From Tepidimonas taiwanensis (GTDB lineage: Bacteria; Pseudomonadota; Gammaproteobacteria; Burkholderiales; Burkholderiaceae_C): DNA of 64,000 nucleotides. The stretch lies in the NCBI RefSeq assembly GCF_020162115.1, contig NZ_CP083911.1, forward strand, positions 186,001 to 250,000, in the 5' to 3' direction. A model generated the notes under the pieces. It saw only the letters and a program-made list of their open reading frames with translations. It did no database searches and had not been told where the DNA came from. How positions within the stretch are numbered: the stretch's first letter is position 1; every line of letters begins with the position of its first letter. The position numbers and the translations under genes are program-made. Below are positions 45,641-54,711 of this stretch, piece by piece.

Positions 45641-46372
45641 ATGAGCCAGACCCACTTCGGTTTCCAGACCGTCGACGAGCGCGAGAAGGCGCGGCGCGTG
45701 CGCGCGGTGTTCGACTCGGTGGCGCCGCGCTACGACCTGATGAACGACCTGATGTCCGCCGGGCTGCACCGCTGGTGGAAGGCGTACACGGTGATGGTCG
45801 CCAATCCGCAGCCCGGGCAGCGCGTGCTCGACATCGCCGGGGGCACCGGCGACCTGGGGCTGGCGATCGCGCCCAAAGTGCAGCCGGGCGGCACGGTCGT
45901 GCACACCGACATCAACGAATCGATGCTGCGCGAGGGGCGCAACCGCCTGCTCGACCACGGGCTGGTGCTGCCGACGGTGGTGTGCGATGCCGAGCGGCTA
46001 CCGTTTGCGGACGGGTACTTTGATCTCGTGACGGTGGCGTTTGGCTTGCGCAACATGACACACAAGGAACTTGCGCTGCGCGAAATGTATCGAGTACTCA
46101 AGGTCGGCGGCAAGCTGCTGGTGCTCGAGTTCTCGCACGTCGCGCCCCCGCTGCGCAAAGCCTACGACTGGTACAGTTTCCACGTGCTGCCCCGGCTGGG
46201 CCGCTGGGTGGCGGGGGACGAGGCCAGCTACCGCTATCTGGCCGAGTCGATCCGCGTGCACCCGGACCAGGAGACGTTGCGCGCGATGGTGCGCGAGGCG
46301 GGCTTCGCGCACTGCGACGTGCACAACCTGACGGCCGGGGTGGTGGCGCTGCACGTGGGGTTCAAGGCCTGA
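45641..46372 (+). CDS. ubiE: Ubiquinone/menaquinone C-methyltransferase UbiE
   Basis: A 243-residue SAM methyltransferase. VAPRYDLMNDLMSAGLHRWW and LDIAGGTGDLGLAI (SAM loop, ~65) are diagnostic, as is FGLRNMTHKELALREMYRVL. It adds the ring C-methyl group in ubiquinone synthesis, working with ubiJ and ubiB downstream. Confidence 0.96.
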   Translation: MSQTHFGFQTVDEREKARRVRAVFDSVAPRYDLMNDLMSAGLHRWWKAYTVMVANPQPGQRVLDIAGGTGDLGLAIAPKVQPGGTVVHTDINESMLREGRNRLLDHGLVLPTVVCDAERLPFADGYFDLVTVAFGLRNMTHKELALREMYRVLKVGGKLLVLEFSHVAPPLRKAYDWYSFHVLPRLGRWVAGDEASYRYLAESIRVHPDQETLRAMVREAGFAHCDVHNLTAGVVALHVGFKA

Positions 46373-46379
46373 ACGAGAC

Positions 46380-46397
46380 GGCCGGCGGTTGCCGGCC
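46380..46397 (+). other. Perfect 7-bp hairpin between ubiE and the Tim44-like gene
   Basis: GGCCGGC, loop GGTT, GCCGGCC, eight bases after the ubiE stop and 16 before the next start. No T-tract, so it is more likely an mRNA-stabilising or translation-affecting stem than a terminator. Confidence 0.45.
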
Positions 46398-46413
46398 CGA
46401 TGGGAGACACGAC

Positions 46414-47399
46414 GTGAAGACGACCTTCGGAACCTGGATGCTGGTGGCGGCAATGGCGCTGGCCAGCGGCGACGGCTGGGCCAAGCGCCTCGGCGGTGGC
46501 GGCTCGATCGGCAAGCAGTCGAGCAACGTGGTGCAGCGGCAAGCCGCGCCGGCGCAGCCCGCGCCGCAGCCGGGCGCGCCACAACCCGCGGCCCCGCAGC
46601 AGGCGGCCCCCGCCGCACCCGCGGCGGCTGGCGCGGCGGCCAAGCCGCAGCGGCCGTGGGGGGCGATGCTCGGGGGCTGGCGGCCGGGCTCGGCCTGGCG
46701 TGGCTCGCCTCCGCCCTGGGGTTCGGTGAGGCGTTCGCGCAGTTTCTGCTGATCCTGCTGCTGGTGATGGGCGTGGTGGCGGTGGTGGCGTTGCTGCGCC
46801 GCGGCCGGCCGGCCGCGGCGGCGCGCTCGCCGCTGGCGCTGCAGGGGGCGGGCGGGGTCGGCGCGGCGCCCGTGACGCCGCGCAGTTACCACCCCGGTAA
46901 CGTCGGTAACGACGCGTCGGCGCGGCCGTGGGAGCGCACGCAGTTCGGCGGGGACGCGGGCGGCAGCCTGATCGGCAGCGCGATCGGGGCGCAGACCGCC
47001 AACACCTGGGGGGTTCCGGCGGACTTCGACACGGCGGGCTTTTTGCGCGCGGCCAAGGAACACTTCGTGCGTCTGCAGGGGGCGTGGGACCGGGGGGACA
47101 TCCCGACCCTGCGCGCGCTGATGACCGACGAGATGCTGGCGCAGATCGAGGCCCAGCTCGCCGAGCGTGAGGCGAGCCGCCCCGGGGTGTCCAACGTGAC
47201 CGAGGTGGTGACGCTGGACGCGCAGCTGCTCGGCATCGAGGACCTCGGTGACGAGGTGATGGCCAGCGTCGAGTTCTCCGGGCTGATCCGCGAGGACCCG
47301 GCCGAGGGGCCGGCGCCGTTTCGCGAGGTGTGGAACATCACCCGACGCAAGGACGGGCGCGGCGGCTGGCTGGTAGCGGGCGTGCAGGCCCTGCAGTGA
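46414..47399 (+). pseudogene. Tim44-like domain membrane protein, interrupted by a single-base frameshift
   Basis: From GTG 46414 (GGGAG upstream) the product has a signal-like start (FGTWMLVAAMALASGDGWA), GGGGSIGKQSSNV, a Pro/Ala/Gln linker and RPWGAMLGG; the frame then runs to a stop at 46752. Family continuity resumes in another frame as LAAGLGLAWLASALGFGEAF and a membrane helix LLILLLVMGVVAVVALL, ending in a Tim44-like lipid-binding domain (FDTAGFLRAAKEHFVRLQGA to GGWLVAGVQALQ at 47399). One G is missing in the run GGGGG at 46672-46676. Restored, the protein is about 328 residues. It may be a true mutation, phase variation or a homopolymer read error. Confidence 0.82.
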
Positions 47400-47443
47400 C
47401 CCGCCGCGGCGCAGGGGCGCCGCGATCCGGCAGAATCGGGGGC

Positions 47444-48127
47444 ATGAACACGCCCCCGTTTTTGTTTCCGCGCGCCGGCCAGGGCGCATGGCGCTTGCCC
47501 GCCCCACCGGCGTGGCTATGGGACGAGGTGCGCAACCGCCTCGTGCTGCTGGTCAACCACGTGCTGCAGCAGGAGCCCGAGGCGATGTTGCGCCTGCGCC
47601 GACAGGCCGGCAAGACCATACGCGTGCGCTGGGGGCGCGATGCGGCGGTGCTGGGCTTCGATGCGGCGCTGGTGGTGCGGGCCTCGGCGGCCGGGCTGCT
47701 GGAGCGGGTGGCGGACGACAGCGCCGCCGACCTCGTGCTGACGCTGGATGAGCCGTCGCCGTGGGCCGTCGCCGGTAAAGTCGTGCAAGGGGACAAGCCC
47801 GCGGTCTCGATCGAGGGCGACGTCCAGCTCGCGGCCGAGGTGGCGTGGCTGACCGACAACGTGCGCTGGGACGTCGAGGAGGATCTGGCGCGGCTGTTCG
47901 GCGACGCGATGGCGCACACGCTCGTGCAGGGGGTGCGGCGGCTGGCGCAGCAGCTGCGCGCGCTGGCGGGCCCGCTCGTGCAGCGGGCCCATGAGCGCGC
48001 AGTTGCTGTGCGCGCGCGTGCTGCAGGAGCCCGTACCGGGGCGTGCGATCCGGCGCCCGCATCGCCACCGGCATCGGCATCGGCGGGCGGGAGTCCCGGT
48101 GGTCCGGCGGGCGGGGCCACGCCATGA
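47444..48127 (+). CDS. ubiJ: Ubiquinone biosynthesis accessory factor UbiJ (SCP2 domain)
   Basis: A 227-residue protein with an SCP2 sterol-carrier-like domain (VLLVNHVLQQEPEAMLRLRR, VRWGRDAAVLGFDAALVV, VADDSAADLVLTLDEPSPWA, VSIEGDVQLAAEVAWL). UbiJ scaffolds or carries lipid intermediates of aerobic ubiquinone synthesis. The C-terminal ~45 residues are Ala/Gly/Pro-rich. The stop overlaps ubiB (ATGA). Confidence 0.88.
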   Translation: MNTPPFLFPRAGQGAWRLPAPPAWLWDEVRNRLVLLVNHVLQQEPEAMLRLRRQAGKTIRVRWGRDAAVLGFDAALVVRASAAGLLERVADDSAADLVLTLDEPSPWAVAGKVVQGDKPAVSIEGDVQLAAEVAWLTDNVRWDVEEDLARLFGDAMAHTLVQGVRRLAQQLRALAGPLVQRAHERAVAVRARAAGARTGACDPAPASPPASASAGGSPGGPAGGATP

Positions 48128-49677
48128 GGCGCTGGTTGCGCGGCTGGTTCATCGTCTGGGTCATGCTGCGCTATGGCCTGGACGAGCTGGTGCTGTCGGG
48201 CTTTCGGCACCCGGTGCTGGCGGCGCTGCGTCGGGTGCTGACCATCGGGCGGGATTTGTCGGCGCCGCGGGGTCAGCGCCTGCGCGAGGCGCTGGAGCGC
48301 CTCGGCCCCATCTTCGTCAAGTTCGGGCAGGTGCTCTCCACCCGGCGCGACCTGCTGCCGCCGGACATCGCGGACGAGCTGGCGCGTCTGCAGGACCGCG
48401 TGCCGCCGTTCCCGACCGAGGTCGCCATCGCCACCATCGAGCGTGCGTTCGGCCGGCCGCTGCAGGCGATCTTTGCCCACTTCGAGCGCGAGCCGGTGGC
48501 CAGCGCCTCCATCGCGCAGGTGCATTTCGCCACACTGCACGACGGGCGCGAGGTGGCCGTCAAGGTGCTGCGCCCGAACATGCTGCCGGTGATCGAGAAA
48601 GACCTGGCGCTGATGCGCACGATGGCGGGTTGGGTCGAGCGGCTGTCGCACGACGGGCGGCGCCTGAAGCCGCGCGAGGTGGTCGCCGAGTTCGACAAAT
48701 ACCTGCACGACGAGCTCGACCTGCTGCGCGAGGCGTCCAACGCCGCGCAGCTGCGGCGCAACATGGCGGGGCTCGACCTCGTGCTGATCCCGGAGATGTA
48801 CTGGGACCTGTGCCGCAGCGACGTGCTGGTGATGGAGCGCATGCACGGCGTGCCGATCAGCCAGGTGCAGCGCCTGCGCGACGCCGGCGTCGACATCAAG
48901 CGCCTGGCGCGCGACGGCGTGACGATCTTTTTTACGCAGGTGTTTCGCGACGGGTTTTTCCACGCCGACATGCACCCGGGCAACATCCAGGTGTCGCTCG
49001 CGCCGCAGACGTTCGGGCGCTACATCTCGCTCGACTTCGGCATCGTCGGCACGCTCACGCAGTTCGACAAGGAGTACCTGGCGCAGAACTTCACGGCGTT
49101 TTTCCGGCGCGACTACAAGCGCGTCGCCGAGCTGCACATCGAGTCCGGCTGGGTGCCGGCGAACACGCGCGTCGACGAGCTGGAGTCGGCGATCCGCGCG
49201 GTGTGCGAGCCGTATTTCGACCGGCCGCTGAAGGAGATTTCGCTGGGGTTGGTGTTGATGCGGCTGTTCCAGGCCTCGCGCCGCTTCAACGTCGAGATCC
49301 AGCCGCAGCTCGTGCTGCTGCAAAAAACCCTGCTCAACATCGAGGGGCTGGGGCGCGAGCTGGACCCGGACCTGGACCTCTGGAGCACGGCCAAACCGTT
49401 TCTGGAAACCTGGATGGCGGAACAGGTGGGGCCGAAGAAATTCTGGAACCAGCTCAAGGCCGAGGCGCCGCACTACGCGAAGCTGATCCCGGAGCTGCCG
49501 CGCCTGCTGCACGCCTACCTGCGTCAGCGCCCCACCGACCTGCGCCATGAGATCGACCGGCTGGTGCAGGAGCAGCGGCGCACGCAGCGCCTGCTGGCGA
49601 TGGTGATCTACGTGCTGTTTGGCTTCGTCGCCGGGCTGCTGGCGATGCAGTGGTGGCTGCGCGTGTACCTGTGGTGA
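48124..49677 (+). CDS. ubiB: UbiB protein kinase-like ATPase
   Basis: A 517-residue protein of the ABC1/ADCK/UbiB family needed for ubiquinone synthesis. The KxGQ motif FVKFGQVLSTRRDLLPPDIA is near residue 65, SASIAQVHFATLHDGREVAVKV carries the atypical A-rich nucleotide loop, and DMHPGNIQVSL and LDFGIVGTL provide the catalytic and metal-binding residues. Two C-terminal membrane helices (LLAMVIYVLFGFVAGLLAMQ). Coupled to ubiJ. Confidence 0.95.
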   Translation: MRRWLRGWFIVWVMLRYGLDELVLSGFRHPVLAALRRVLTIGRDLSAPRGQRLREALERLGPIFVKFGQVLSTRRDLLPPDIADELARLQDRVPPFPTEVAIATIERAFGRPLQAIFAHFEREPVASASIAQVHFATLHDGREVAVKVLRPNMLPVIEKDLALMRTMAGWVERLSHDGRRLKPREVVAEFDKYLHDELDLLREASNAAQLRRNMAGLDLVLIPEMYWDLCRSDVLVMERMHGVPISQVQRLRDAGVDIKRLARDGVTIFFTQVFRDGFFHADMHPGNIQVSLAPQTFGRYISLDFGIVGTLTQFDKEYLAQNFTAFFRRDYKRVAELHIESGWVPANTRVDELESAIRAVCEPYFDRPLKEISLGLVLMRLFQASRRFNVEIQPQLVLLQKTLLNIEGLGRELDPDLDLWSTAKPFLETWMAEQVGPKKFWNQLKAEAPHYAKLIPELPRLLHAYLRQRPTDLRHEIDRLVQEQRRTQRLLAMVIYVLFGFVAGLLAMQWWLRVYLW

Positions 49678-49714
49678 GCGGCGGCCCTTGAAGCGCCGCC
49701 GCAACGCTCCCACC

Positions 49715-49720
49715 TATAAT
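49715..49720 (+). promoter_or_regulatory. Candidate -10 of the fmdB-DUF502-aspS run
   Basis: A perfect TATAAT 70 bases before fmdB. The nearest -35-like hexamer, TTGAAG at 49688-49693, is 21 bases away, longer than optimal. Confidence 0.4.
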
Positions 49721-49790
49721 GAAGGGTTTTTCCCGGGTTGCGGGAGCCCGTTTCCATCGTTTCGTTGATCCACTTCCTTCGCAGTCAGCC

Positions 49791-50102
49791 ATGCCCATCT
49801 ACGCGTACAAGTGCGAGTCCTGTGGCCATGCCAAGGACGTGTTGCAAAAAGTCTCTGACGCGCCGTTGACCACCTGCCCGGCGTGTGGCGCCGACACCTT
49901 TCGCAAGCAGTTGACGGCAGCCGGCTTCCAGCTCAAGGGAACGGGGTGGTACGTGACCGATTTCCGCAACAGCGGGTCGGCCGCCACCGGCGCTGCCGCG
50001 GCCGGTGCATCGTCCAGTGCCGAGGCGTCCAAACCCTCCGCCGGCGACGGTGGTGCGGCCAGCAGCGCCACCCCCTGCGGGGCGTCCTGTGCCTGTCATT
50101 GA
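49791..50102 (+). CDS. FmdB-family zinc-ribbon protein
   Basis: A 103-residue protein. MPIYAYKCESCGHAKDVLQK and TTCPACGADTFRKQLTAAGF form a two-knuckle zinc ribbon of the FmdB/CxxC_CxxC_SSSS type, followed by GTGWYVTDFRN and a Ser/Ala/Gly-rich tail ending CGASCACH. Putative regulator by family name; no proven function. Its 3' end overlaps the GTG of the next gene by 14 bases. Confidence 0.88.
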   Translation: MPIYAYKCESCGHAKDVLQKVSDAPLTTCPACGADTFRKQLTAAGFQLKGTGWYVTDFRNSGSAATGAAAAGASSSAEASKPSAGDGGAASSATPCGASCACH

Positions 50103-50763
50103 CCGCGGCCGCGTCGTCGGCGCGTTGCGGCGCTGGCTGCTCGCCGGGCTGCTGGTGCTGATCCCGCTGATCGTCACCATCTGGGTGCTCGATTGGGTCA
50201 TTTCGACGCTCGACCAGACGCTCGACATCCTGCCGGACGCGTGGCAGCCGGAACGCTGGCTGGGCATGCGCCCGCCCGGGATGGGCGTGCTGCTGGCGGT
50301 GGCCATCGTGCTCGGCGTCGGGGCGCTCGCGTCCAACTACGTCGGCAACCAGCTCGTCGCGTGGTGGCACGCGCTGCTGCAGCGCATCCCGGTGGTGCGC
50401 TCGATCTATTCCGGCGTCAAGCAGGTGTCGGACACGCTGCTGTCGGACAAGGGCAACGCCTTCCGCCAGGCGTTGCTGGTGCAGTGGCCGCGCGATGGCA
50501 TGTGGACCATCGCGTTCCTGACCGGGGCGCCCGGGGGGGACGTGGCGCGCCACCTGCCGCCGCAGGATTACCTGAGTGTGTACGTCCCCACGACGCCCAA
50601 CCCGACCGGCGGCTACTTCGTGATGGTGCACCGCCGCGACGTCGTGCCGCTGGCGATGAGCGTCGACGAGGCGTTGACGTACGTGATTTCGATGGGCGTG
50701 ATCGTGCCCGGCGGTCGCAAAGGGGCGTTGCCGGTGCACGCGCCCGCCGCCGAGCCGCGCTGA
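50089..50763 (+). CDS. DUF502 family membrane protein
   Basis: A 224-residue protein with two N-terminal helices (WLLAGLLVLIPLIVTIWVLD and GMGVLLAVAIVLGVGALA) and the DUF502 core IPVVRSIYSGVKQVSDTLL, FRQALLVQWPRDGMWTIAFL and VPTTPNPTGGYFVMVHR. The GTG at 50089 overlaps fmdB and keeps the full domain. The family commonly sits between fmdB and aspS in Betaproteobacteria. Function unknown. Confidence 0.85.
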   Translation: MPVIDRGRVVGALRRWLLAGLLVLIPLIVTIWVLDWVISTLDQTLDILPDAWQPERWLGMRPPGMGVLLAVAIVLGVGALASNYVGNQLVAWWHALLQRIPVVRSIYSGVKQVSDTLLSDKGNAFRQALLVQWPRDGMWTIAFLTGAPGGDVARHLPPQDYLSVYVPTTPNPTGGYFVMVHRRDVVPLAMSVDEALTYVISMGVIVPGGRKGALPVHAPAAEPR

Positions 50764-50807
50764 TCGCCGCCCGGCCCGTTTGAACTGTCGTATTCCGAGG
50801 AATCAAG

Positions 50808-52601
50808 ATGCCGATGCGCACCACCTACTGCGGTCAGGTGACCGAGGCCCTGCTGGGGCAATCCGTGACGCTGTGTGGCTGGGTCAACCGGCGCCGTGAC
50901 CACGGTGGCGTGATCTTCGTCGACCTGCGCGACCGCGAAGGTACGGTGCAGGTGGTCTGTGACCCCGACCGGCCCGAGATGTTCGCCACCGCCGAGGGGC
51001 TGCGCAACGAATACTGCATCCAGGTCCAGGGTGTGGTGCGGGCACGCCCCGAGGGCACGGTCAACCCGTCGATCCGCAGCGGCCGTGTCGAGGTGCTGTG
51101 CCACGCGATCACCGTGCTCAACCCGAGCGTGACGCCGCCGTTCCAGCTCGACGACGACAACCTGTCGGAGACGACGCGCCTGACGCACCGTGTGCTGGAC
51201 CTGCGCCGCCCGTACATGCAGCGCAACCTGATGCTGCGCTACCGCGTCGCGATGGAGGTGCGCAAGTTCCTGGACGCCAACGGCTTCATCGACATCGAGA
51301 CGCCGATGCTGACCAAGAGCACGCCCGAGGGCGCGCGCGACTACCTGGTGCCCAGCCGCGTGCACGACGGCATGTTCTATGCGCTGCCGCAGTCGCCGCA
51401 GCTTTTCAAGCAGCTGCTGATGGTCGCGGGGTTCGATCGCTACTACCAGATCACCAAGTGCTTCCGCGACGAGGACCTGCGCGCCGACCGCCAGCCCGAG
51501 TTCACGCAGATCGACATCGAGACCTCGTTCATGACGGAGCAGGAGATCCGCGACCTGTTCCAGCAGATGATCAAGACGGTCTTCGCCAACACCATCGGCG
51601 TGGACCTGGGCGAGTTCCCGGTCATGCCGTATGCCGAGGCGATGGCGCGTTTCGGCTCGGACAAGCCGGACCTGCGCGTCAAGCTCGAGTTCACCGAGCT
51701 GACGGACGTGATGAAGGACGTCGAGTTCAAGGTGTTCTCGGGCCCGGCGAACATGGCCGGCGGGCGCGTGGTGGCGCTGCGCGTACCGGGCGGTGCGGCA
51801 CTGTCGCGCAGCGAGATCGACGCCTACACCGAGTTCGTCAAGATCTACGGCGCCAAGGGGCTGGCGTGGATCAAGGTCAACGATGTCGCCGCGGGGCGCG
51901 ACGGGCTACAGTCGCCCATCGTCAAGAACCTGCATGACGCCGCGCTGCAGGCCATTCTGCAGCGCACCGGCGCGCAAAACGGCGACCTGCTGTTCTTCGG
52001 CGCCGACAAGGCCAAGATCGTCAACGACGCCATCGGCGCGCTGCGTGTCAAGATCGGCCACAGCGAGTTCGGCAAGGCCAACGGCCTGTTCGAGGATCGC
52101 TGGGCGCCGCTGTGGGTGGTGGACTTCCCGATGTTCGAGTTCGACGAGGACGAGCAGCGCTGGGTCGCGGTGCACCACCCCTTCACCGCGCCGAAGGACG
52201 GGCACGAGGACCTCATGGACACCGATCCCGGCGCGTGCTTGGCCAAGGCCTACGACATGGTGCTCAACGGCTGGGAGCTCGGCGGCGGCTCGGTGCGTAT
52301 CCACCGTGCCGACGTGCAGAGCAAGGTGTTTGCCGCGCTCAAGATCGGCCCGGAGGAGGCGCGCGCGAAGTTCGGCTTCCTGCTCGATGCGCTGCAGTAC
52401 GGCGCGCCGCCGCACGGGGGGCTGGCGTTCGGGCTGGATCGCCTGATCACGCTGATGACCGGGGCGGAGTCGATCCGCGACGTCATCGCCTTCCCGAAGA
52501 CGCAGCGCGCGCAGTGCCTGCTGACCCATGCCCCGAGCCCGGTGGACGAGAAGCAGTTGCGCGAACTGCACATCCGGCTGCGCAACCCGCAGCCGGCGTG
52601 A
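50808..52601 (+). CDS. aspS: Aspartyl-tRNA synthetase
   Basis: A 597-residue class IIb synthetase: MRTTYCGQVTEALLGQSVTL (OB anticodon fold), FIDIETPMLTKSTPEGARDY (motif 1), FRDEDLRADRQPEFTQIDIE (motif 2), an inserted GAD domain in the middle and GLAFGLDRLITLMTG (motif 3). Full bacterial length. Whether it also charges tRNA-Asn cannot be told from this window. Confidence 0.96.
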   Translation: MPMRTTYCGQVTEALLGQSVTLCGWVNRRRDHGGVIFVDLRDREGTVQVVCDPDRPEMFATAEGLRNEYCIQVQGVVRARPEGTVNPSIRSGRVEVLCHAITVLNPSVTPPFQLDDDNLSETTRLTHRVLDLRRPYMQRNLMLRYRVAMEVRKFLDANGFIDIETPMLTKSTPEGARDYLVPSRVHDGMFYALPQSPQLFKQLLMVAGFDRYYQITKCFRDEDLRADRQPEFTQIDIETSFMTEQEIRDLFQQMIKTVFANTIGVDLGEFPVMPYAEAMARFGSDKPDLRVKLEFTELTDVMKDVEFKVFSGPANMAGGRVVALRVPGGAALSRSEIDAYTEFVKIYGAKGLAWIKVNDVAAGRDGLQSPIVKNLHDAALQAILQRTGAQNGDLLFFGADKAKIVNDAIGALRVKIGHSEFGKANGLFEDRWAPLWVVDFPMFEFDEDEQRWVAVHHPFTAPKDGHEDLMDTDPGACLAKAYDMVLNGWELGGGSVRIHRADVQSKVFAALKIGPEEARAKFGFLLDALQYGAPPHGGLAFGLDRLITLMTGAESIRDVIAFPKTQRAQCLLTHAPSPVDEKQLRELHIRLRNPQPA

Positions 52602-52647
52602 TACAGTGAGCGGGACGCCATCGATTCCGTTCACTCAGGAGGATCCC

Positions 52648-52959
52648 ATGACCGACAGCACGCTGCAACCCAAAGACAAACTCGTCGCCGACCTGAAGGT
52701 CGTCGTCGCCGACGCCGAGGAGCTGCTCGCCGCCACCGCCCAGTCCACGGGCGAGAAGGTCGCGGAGCTGCGCGAGCGCCTGCAGGAAAACCTGCGCAAC
52801 GCGCGCTACCGCCTGGCCGATGCGGAAGCGGCGATTCGTGAACGCACGCGCGAAGTGGCCAAGGCCACCGATCACTATGTGCACGAGCACCCCTGGAAGG
52901 CGATCGGCGTCGCGGCCGGCGTGGGCCTGCTGGTGGGGCTGCTGATCGGCCGCCGTTGA
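52648..52959 (+). CDS. ElaB/YqjD-type (DUF883) membrane-anchored protein
   Basis: A 103-residue protein with a long charged helix (residues 5-80) and the DUF883 end HYVHEHPWKAIGVAAGVGLL, a glycine-rich C-terminal helix ending LIGRR. Relatives bind the membrane and ribosomes in stationary phase. AGGAGG is 8 bases before the ATG. Leads a three-gene run with YqjE- and YqjK-like genes. Confidence 0.88.
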   Translation: MTDSTLQPKDKLVADLKVVVADAEELLAATAQSTGEKVAELRERLQENLRNARYRLADAEAAIRERTREVAKATDHYVHEHPWKAIGVAAGVGLLVGLLIGRR

Positions 52960-52999
52960 TCCGAGCGGGCGGCTGCGTGCCGCCGCACCGACTGACGGC

Positions 53000-53407
53000 A
53001 TGCCACCGACATCCCACCCCTCTGGCGATGCGGCCGCATCGACGACGCTCTGGGGTGCCGCGCGCGGGGCGTTGAACGATGCCGCCGCGCTGCTGCGCGT
53101 GCGGCTCGAGCTGCTCGGTGTCGAGGCGGCGGAGCACGCGCTCGACGTCGCGCAGGCACTGGGCGCGGCGGTCGCCGCCGCCGTCCTGTTGTCGCTGGGG
53201 CTGGGGTTCTTGGCGGTGCTGCTGACGGTGCTGTGGTGGGACGGGCACCGTCTGTTGGCGCTGGCCCTCTTCGCCACGGTCTTTCTGACGCTGGGGGCGG
53301 TGGCGCTCGTGTGGGCACGCGCGCGCCTGCGCGCGGTGCGCTGGTTTGCGGCCAGCGCGGCCGAACTGGCCCGCGACGTGGAGCGTTTGCGTGGCGGCGC
53401 GGACTGA
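53000..53407 (+). CDS. YqjE-like phage-holin-family (DUF1469) membrane protein
   Basis: A 135-residue protein: WGAARGALNDAAALLRVRLE, then two hydrophobic helices (ALGAAVAAAVLLSLGLGFLA and LALFATVFLTLGAVALVW) and a basic C-terminus. The arrangement after an ElaB/YqjD gene is typical for YqjE. The next GTG overlaps it by 17 bases. Confidence 0.78.
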   Translation: MPPTSHPSGDAAASTTLWGAARGALNDAAALLRVRLELLGVEAAEHALDVAQALGAAVAAAVLLSLGLGFLAVLLTVLWWDGHRLLALALFATVFLTLGAVALVWARARLRAVRWFAASAAELARDVERLRGGAD

Positions 53408-53747
53408 TACCCCCACCGCCATCCCGTTGCGCGAGCGGCTCTCCACGCGGCGCCAGGCGCTGCTGCAACGGTCGGCCGAGTTGCGCGAGCGCCTGAGCCG
53501 CGAGGTGCAGGTGCTGCGACCCGCCGCCGACGGCGTGGACCGTGTCCGCGCCGGCTGGCGCTGGTTGCGTGCCCACCCGTGGGTGCCGGTGGTCGGGGCA
53601 TTCGCGCTGGCGCTGTATCGCCCGCGCCGTGCGTGGGCGACACTGTGGCTCGTATGGCGCGGCTGGCGCTGGTGGCGCCGCGTCGAGCCGCTGTGGGTGC
53701 GCGTGACGGGGCGGGCGAGCCGGCGCGCGTCGGGATGGCCGGCATGA
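53391..53747 (+). CDS. YqjK-like protein
   Basis: A 118-residue basic protein from GTG 53391: RERLSTRRQALLQRSAELRE, a coiled helix, then HPWVPVVGAFALALYRPRRA and a Trp/Arg-rich end. Position after the YqjD/YqjE-like pair supports YqjK. Function unknown. The GTG lies inside the preceding gene and gives the first full-length frame. Confidence 0.68.
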   Translation: MAARTDTPTAIPLRERLSTRRQALLQRSAELRERLSREVQVLRPAADGVDRVRAGWRWLRAHPWVPVVGAFALALYRPRRAWATLWLVWRGWRWWRRVEPLWVRVTGRASRRASGWPA

Positions 53748-53753
53748 GCCCCG

Positions 53754-53781
53754 TCACGGTTCGTCCGACGTCGCCCGATAC
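53754..53781 (+). promoter_or_regulatory. Candidate sigma-28 promoter of motA
   Basis: TCACGGTT (53754-53761), 12 bases, CCCGATAC (53774-53781), compared with TAAAGTTT-N11-GCCGATAA: five and six of eight positions match. It lies 32 bases before motA. Weaker than the flgM promoter. Confidence 0.35.
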
Positions 53782-53812
53782 AATGGTCCCCGTGGTATCG
53801 GTGGGGTAGCCC

Positions 53813-54670
53813 ATGTTCGTCATCGTTGGCTGGTTGGTCGTCCTCGCGTGTGTGTTCGGTGTGTTCATCGCACACGGCGGCAATATCGGCGTCATCCTGA
53901 AGGCGTTGCCGTTCGAGATGGCGACGATCTTCGGCGCGGCCATCGGTGCCTTCATCGCGGGCAATCTGATGAAGGTGCTCAAGGGCGTCGGGCGTGGACT
54001 CGGGGCGTGCTTCAAAGGTTCCAAGTACACGAAAGCGCGCTTCATGGACCTGCTGGGGCTGCTGTACGACATCCTGCAAAAGGCGCGCAAAGAGGGCCTG
54101 ATGGCGATCGAGGGCGATGTCGAAAACCCCGACGCGTCGCCGCTGTTCCAGAAATACCCGACGATCGCCAGCGACCATCACACAGTCGAGTTCATCACCG
54201 ACTACCTGCGGCTGATGGTCTCGGGCAATCTGAATGCGCACGAGATCGAGTCCATCATGGACGCCGAGCTGGAAACCCACCACGCCGAGGAGCACGCGGC
54301 GGTGGCGGCGCTACAGCGGCTCGCCGGTGCGCTGCCGGCTTTCGGTATCGTCGCCGCGGTGCTGGGCGTGGTCAACACGATGGGATCGGTCGGCCAGCCG
54401 CCCGCGGTGCTGGGCGGCATGATCGGCTCGGCCCTCGTCGGGACGTTCCTCGGCATTCTGCTTGCGTACGCGTTCGCCGAACCGTTGGCCAGCCTGCTGG
54501 AGCAGAAGGTCGAGGAATCGAGCAAGGAGTTCCAGTGCATCAAGACGACGCTGCTGGCCAGCATGCAGGGCTATGCGCCGATGACGGCGATCGAATTCGG
54601 GCGCAAGGTGCTGTTCTCCGACCAGCGGCCGACCTTCAGTGAGCTGGAGGCCCACGTGAAGAAGAAGTGA
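53813..54670 (+). CDS. motA: Flagellar motor stator protein MotA
   Basis: A 285-residue protein with four membrane helices (start MFVIVGWLVVLACVFGVFIA; later GIVAAVLGVVNTMGSVGQPP and MIGSALVGTFLGILLAYAFA) and the cytoplasmic loop with conserved charges (KARKEGLMAIEGDVENP). With MotB it forms the proton channel of the motor. Followed by motB after 41 bases. Confidence 0.95.
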   Translation: MFVIVGWLVVLACVFGVFIAHGGNIGVILKALPFEMATIFGAAIGAFIAGNLMKVLKGVGRGLGACFKGSKYTKARFMDLLGLLYDILQKARKEGLMAIEGDVENPDASPLFQKYPTIASDHHTVEFITDYLRLMVSGNLNAHEIESIMDAELETHHAEEHAAVAALQRLAGALPAFGIVAAVLGVVNTMGSVGQPPAVLGGMIGSALVGTFLGILLAYAFAEPLASLLEQKVEESSKEFQCIKTTLLASMQGYAPMTAIEFGRKVLFSDQRPTFSELEAHVKKK

Positions 54671-54711
54671 CGCCGTCGCCGACGTCTCGTTGACTGAGCC
54701 ACCCACGCACC

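Noticed and set aside
49679..49705. Hairpin after ubiB (GCGGCG...CGCCGC) as a terminator
   Set aside because: No T-tract and the loop is irregular.
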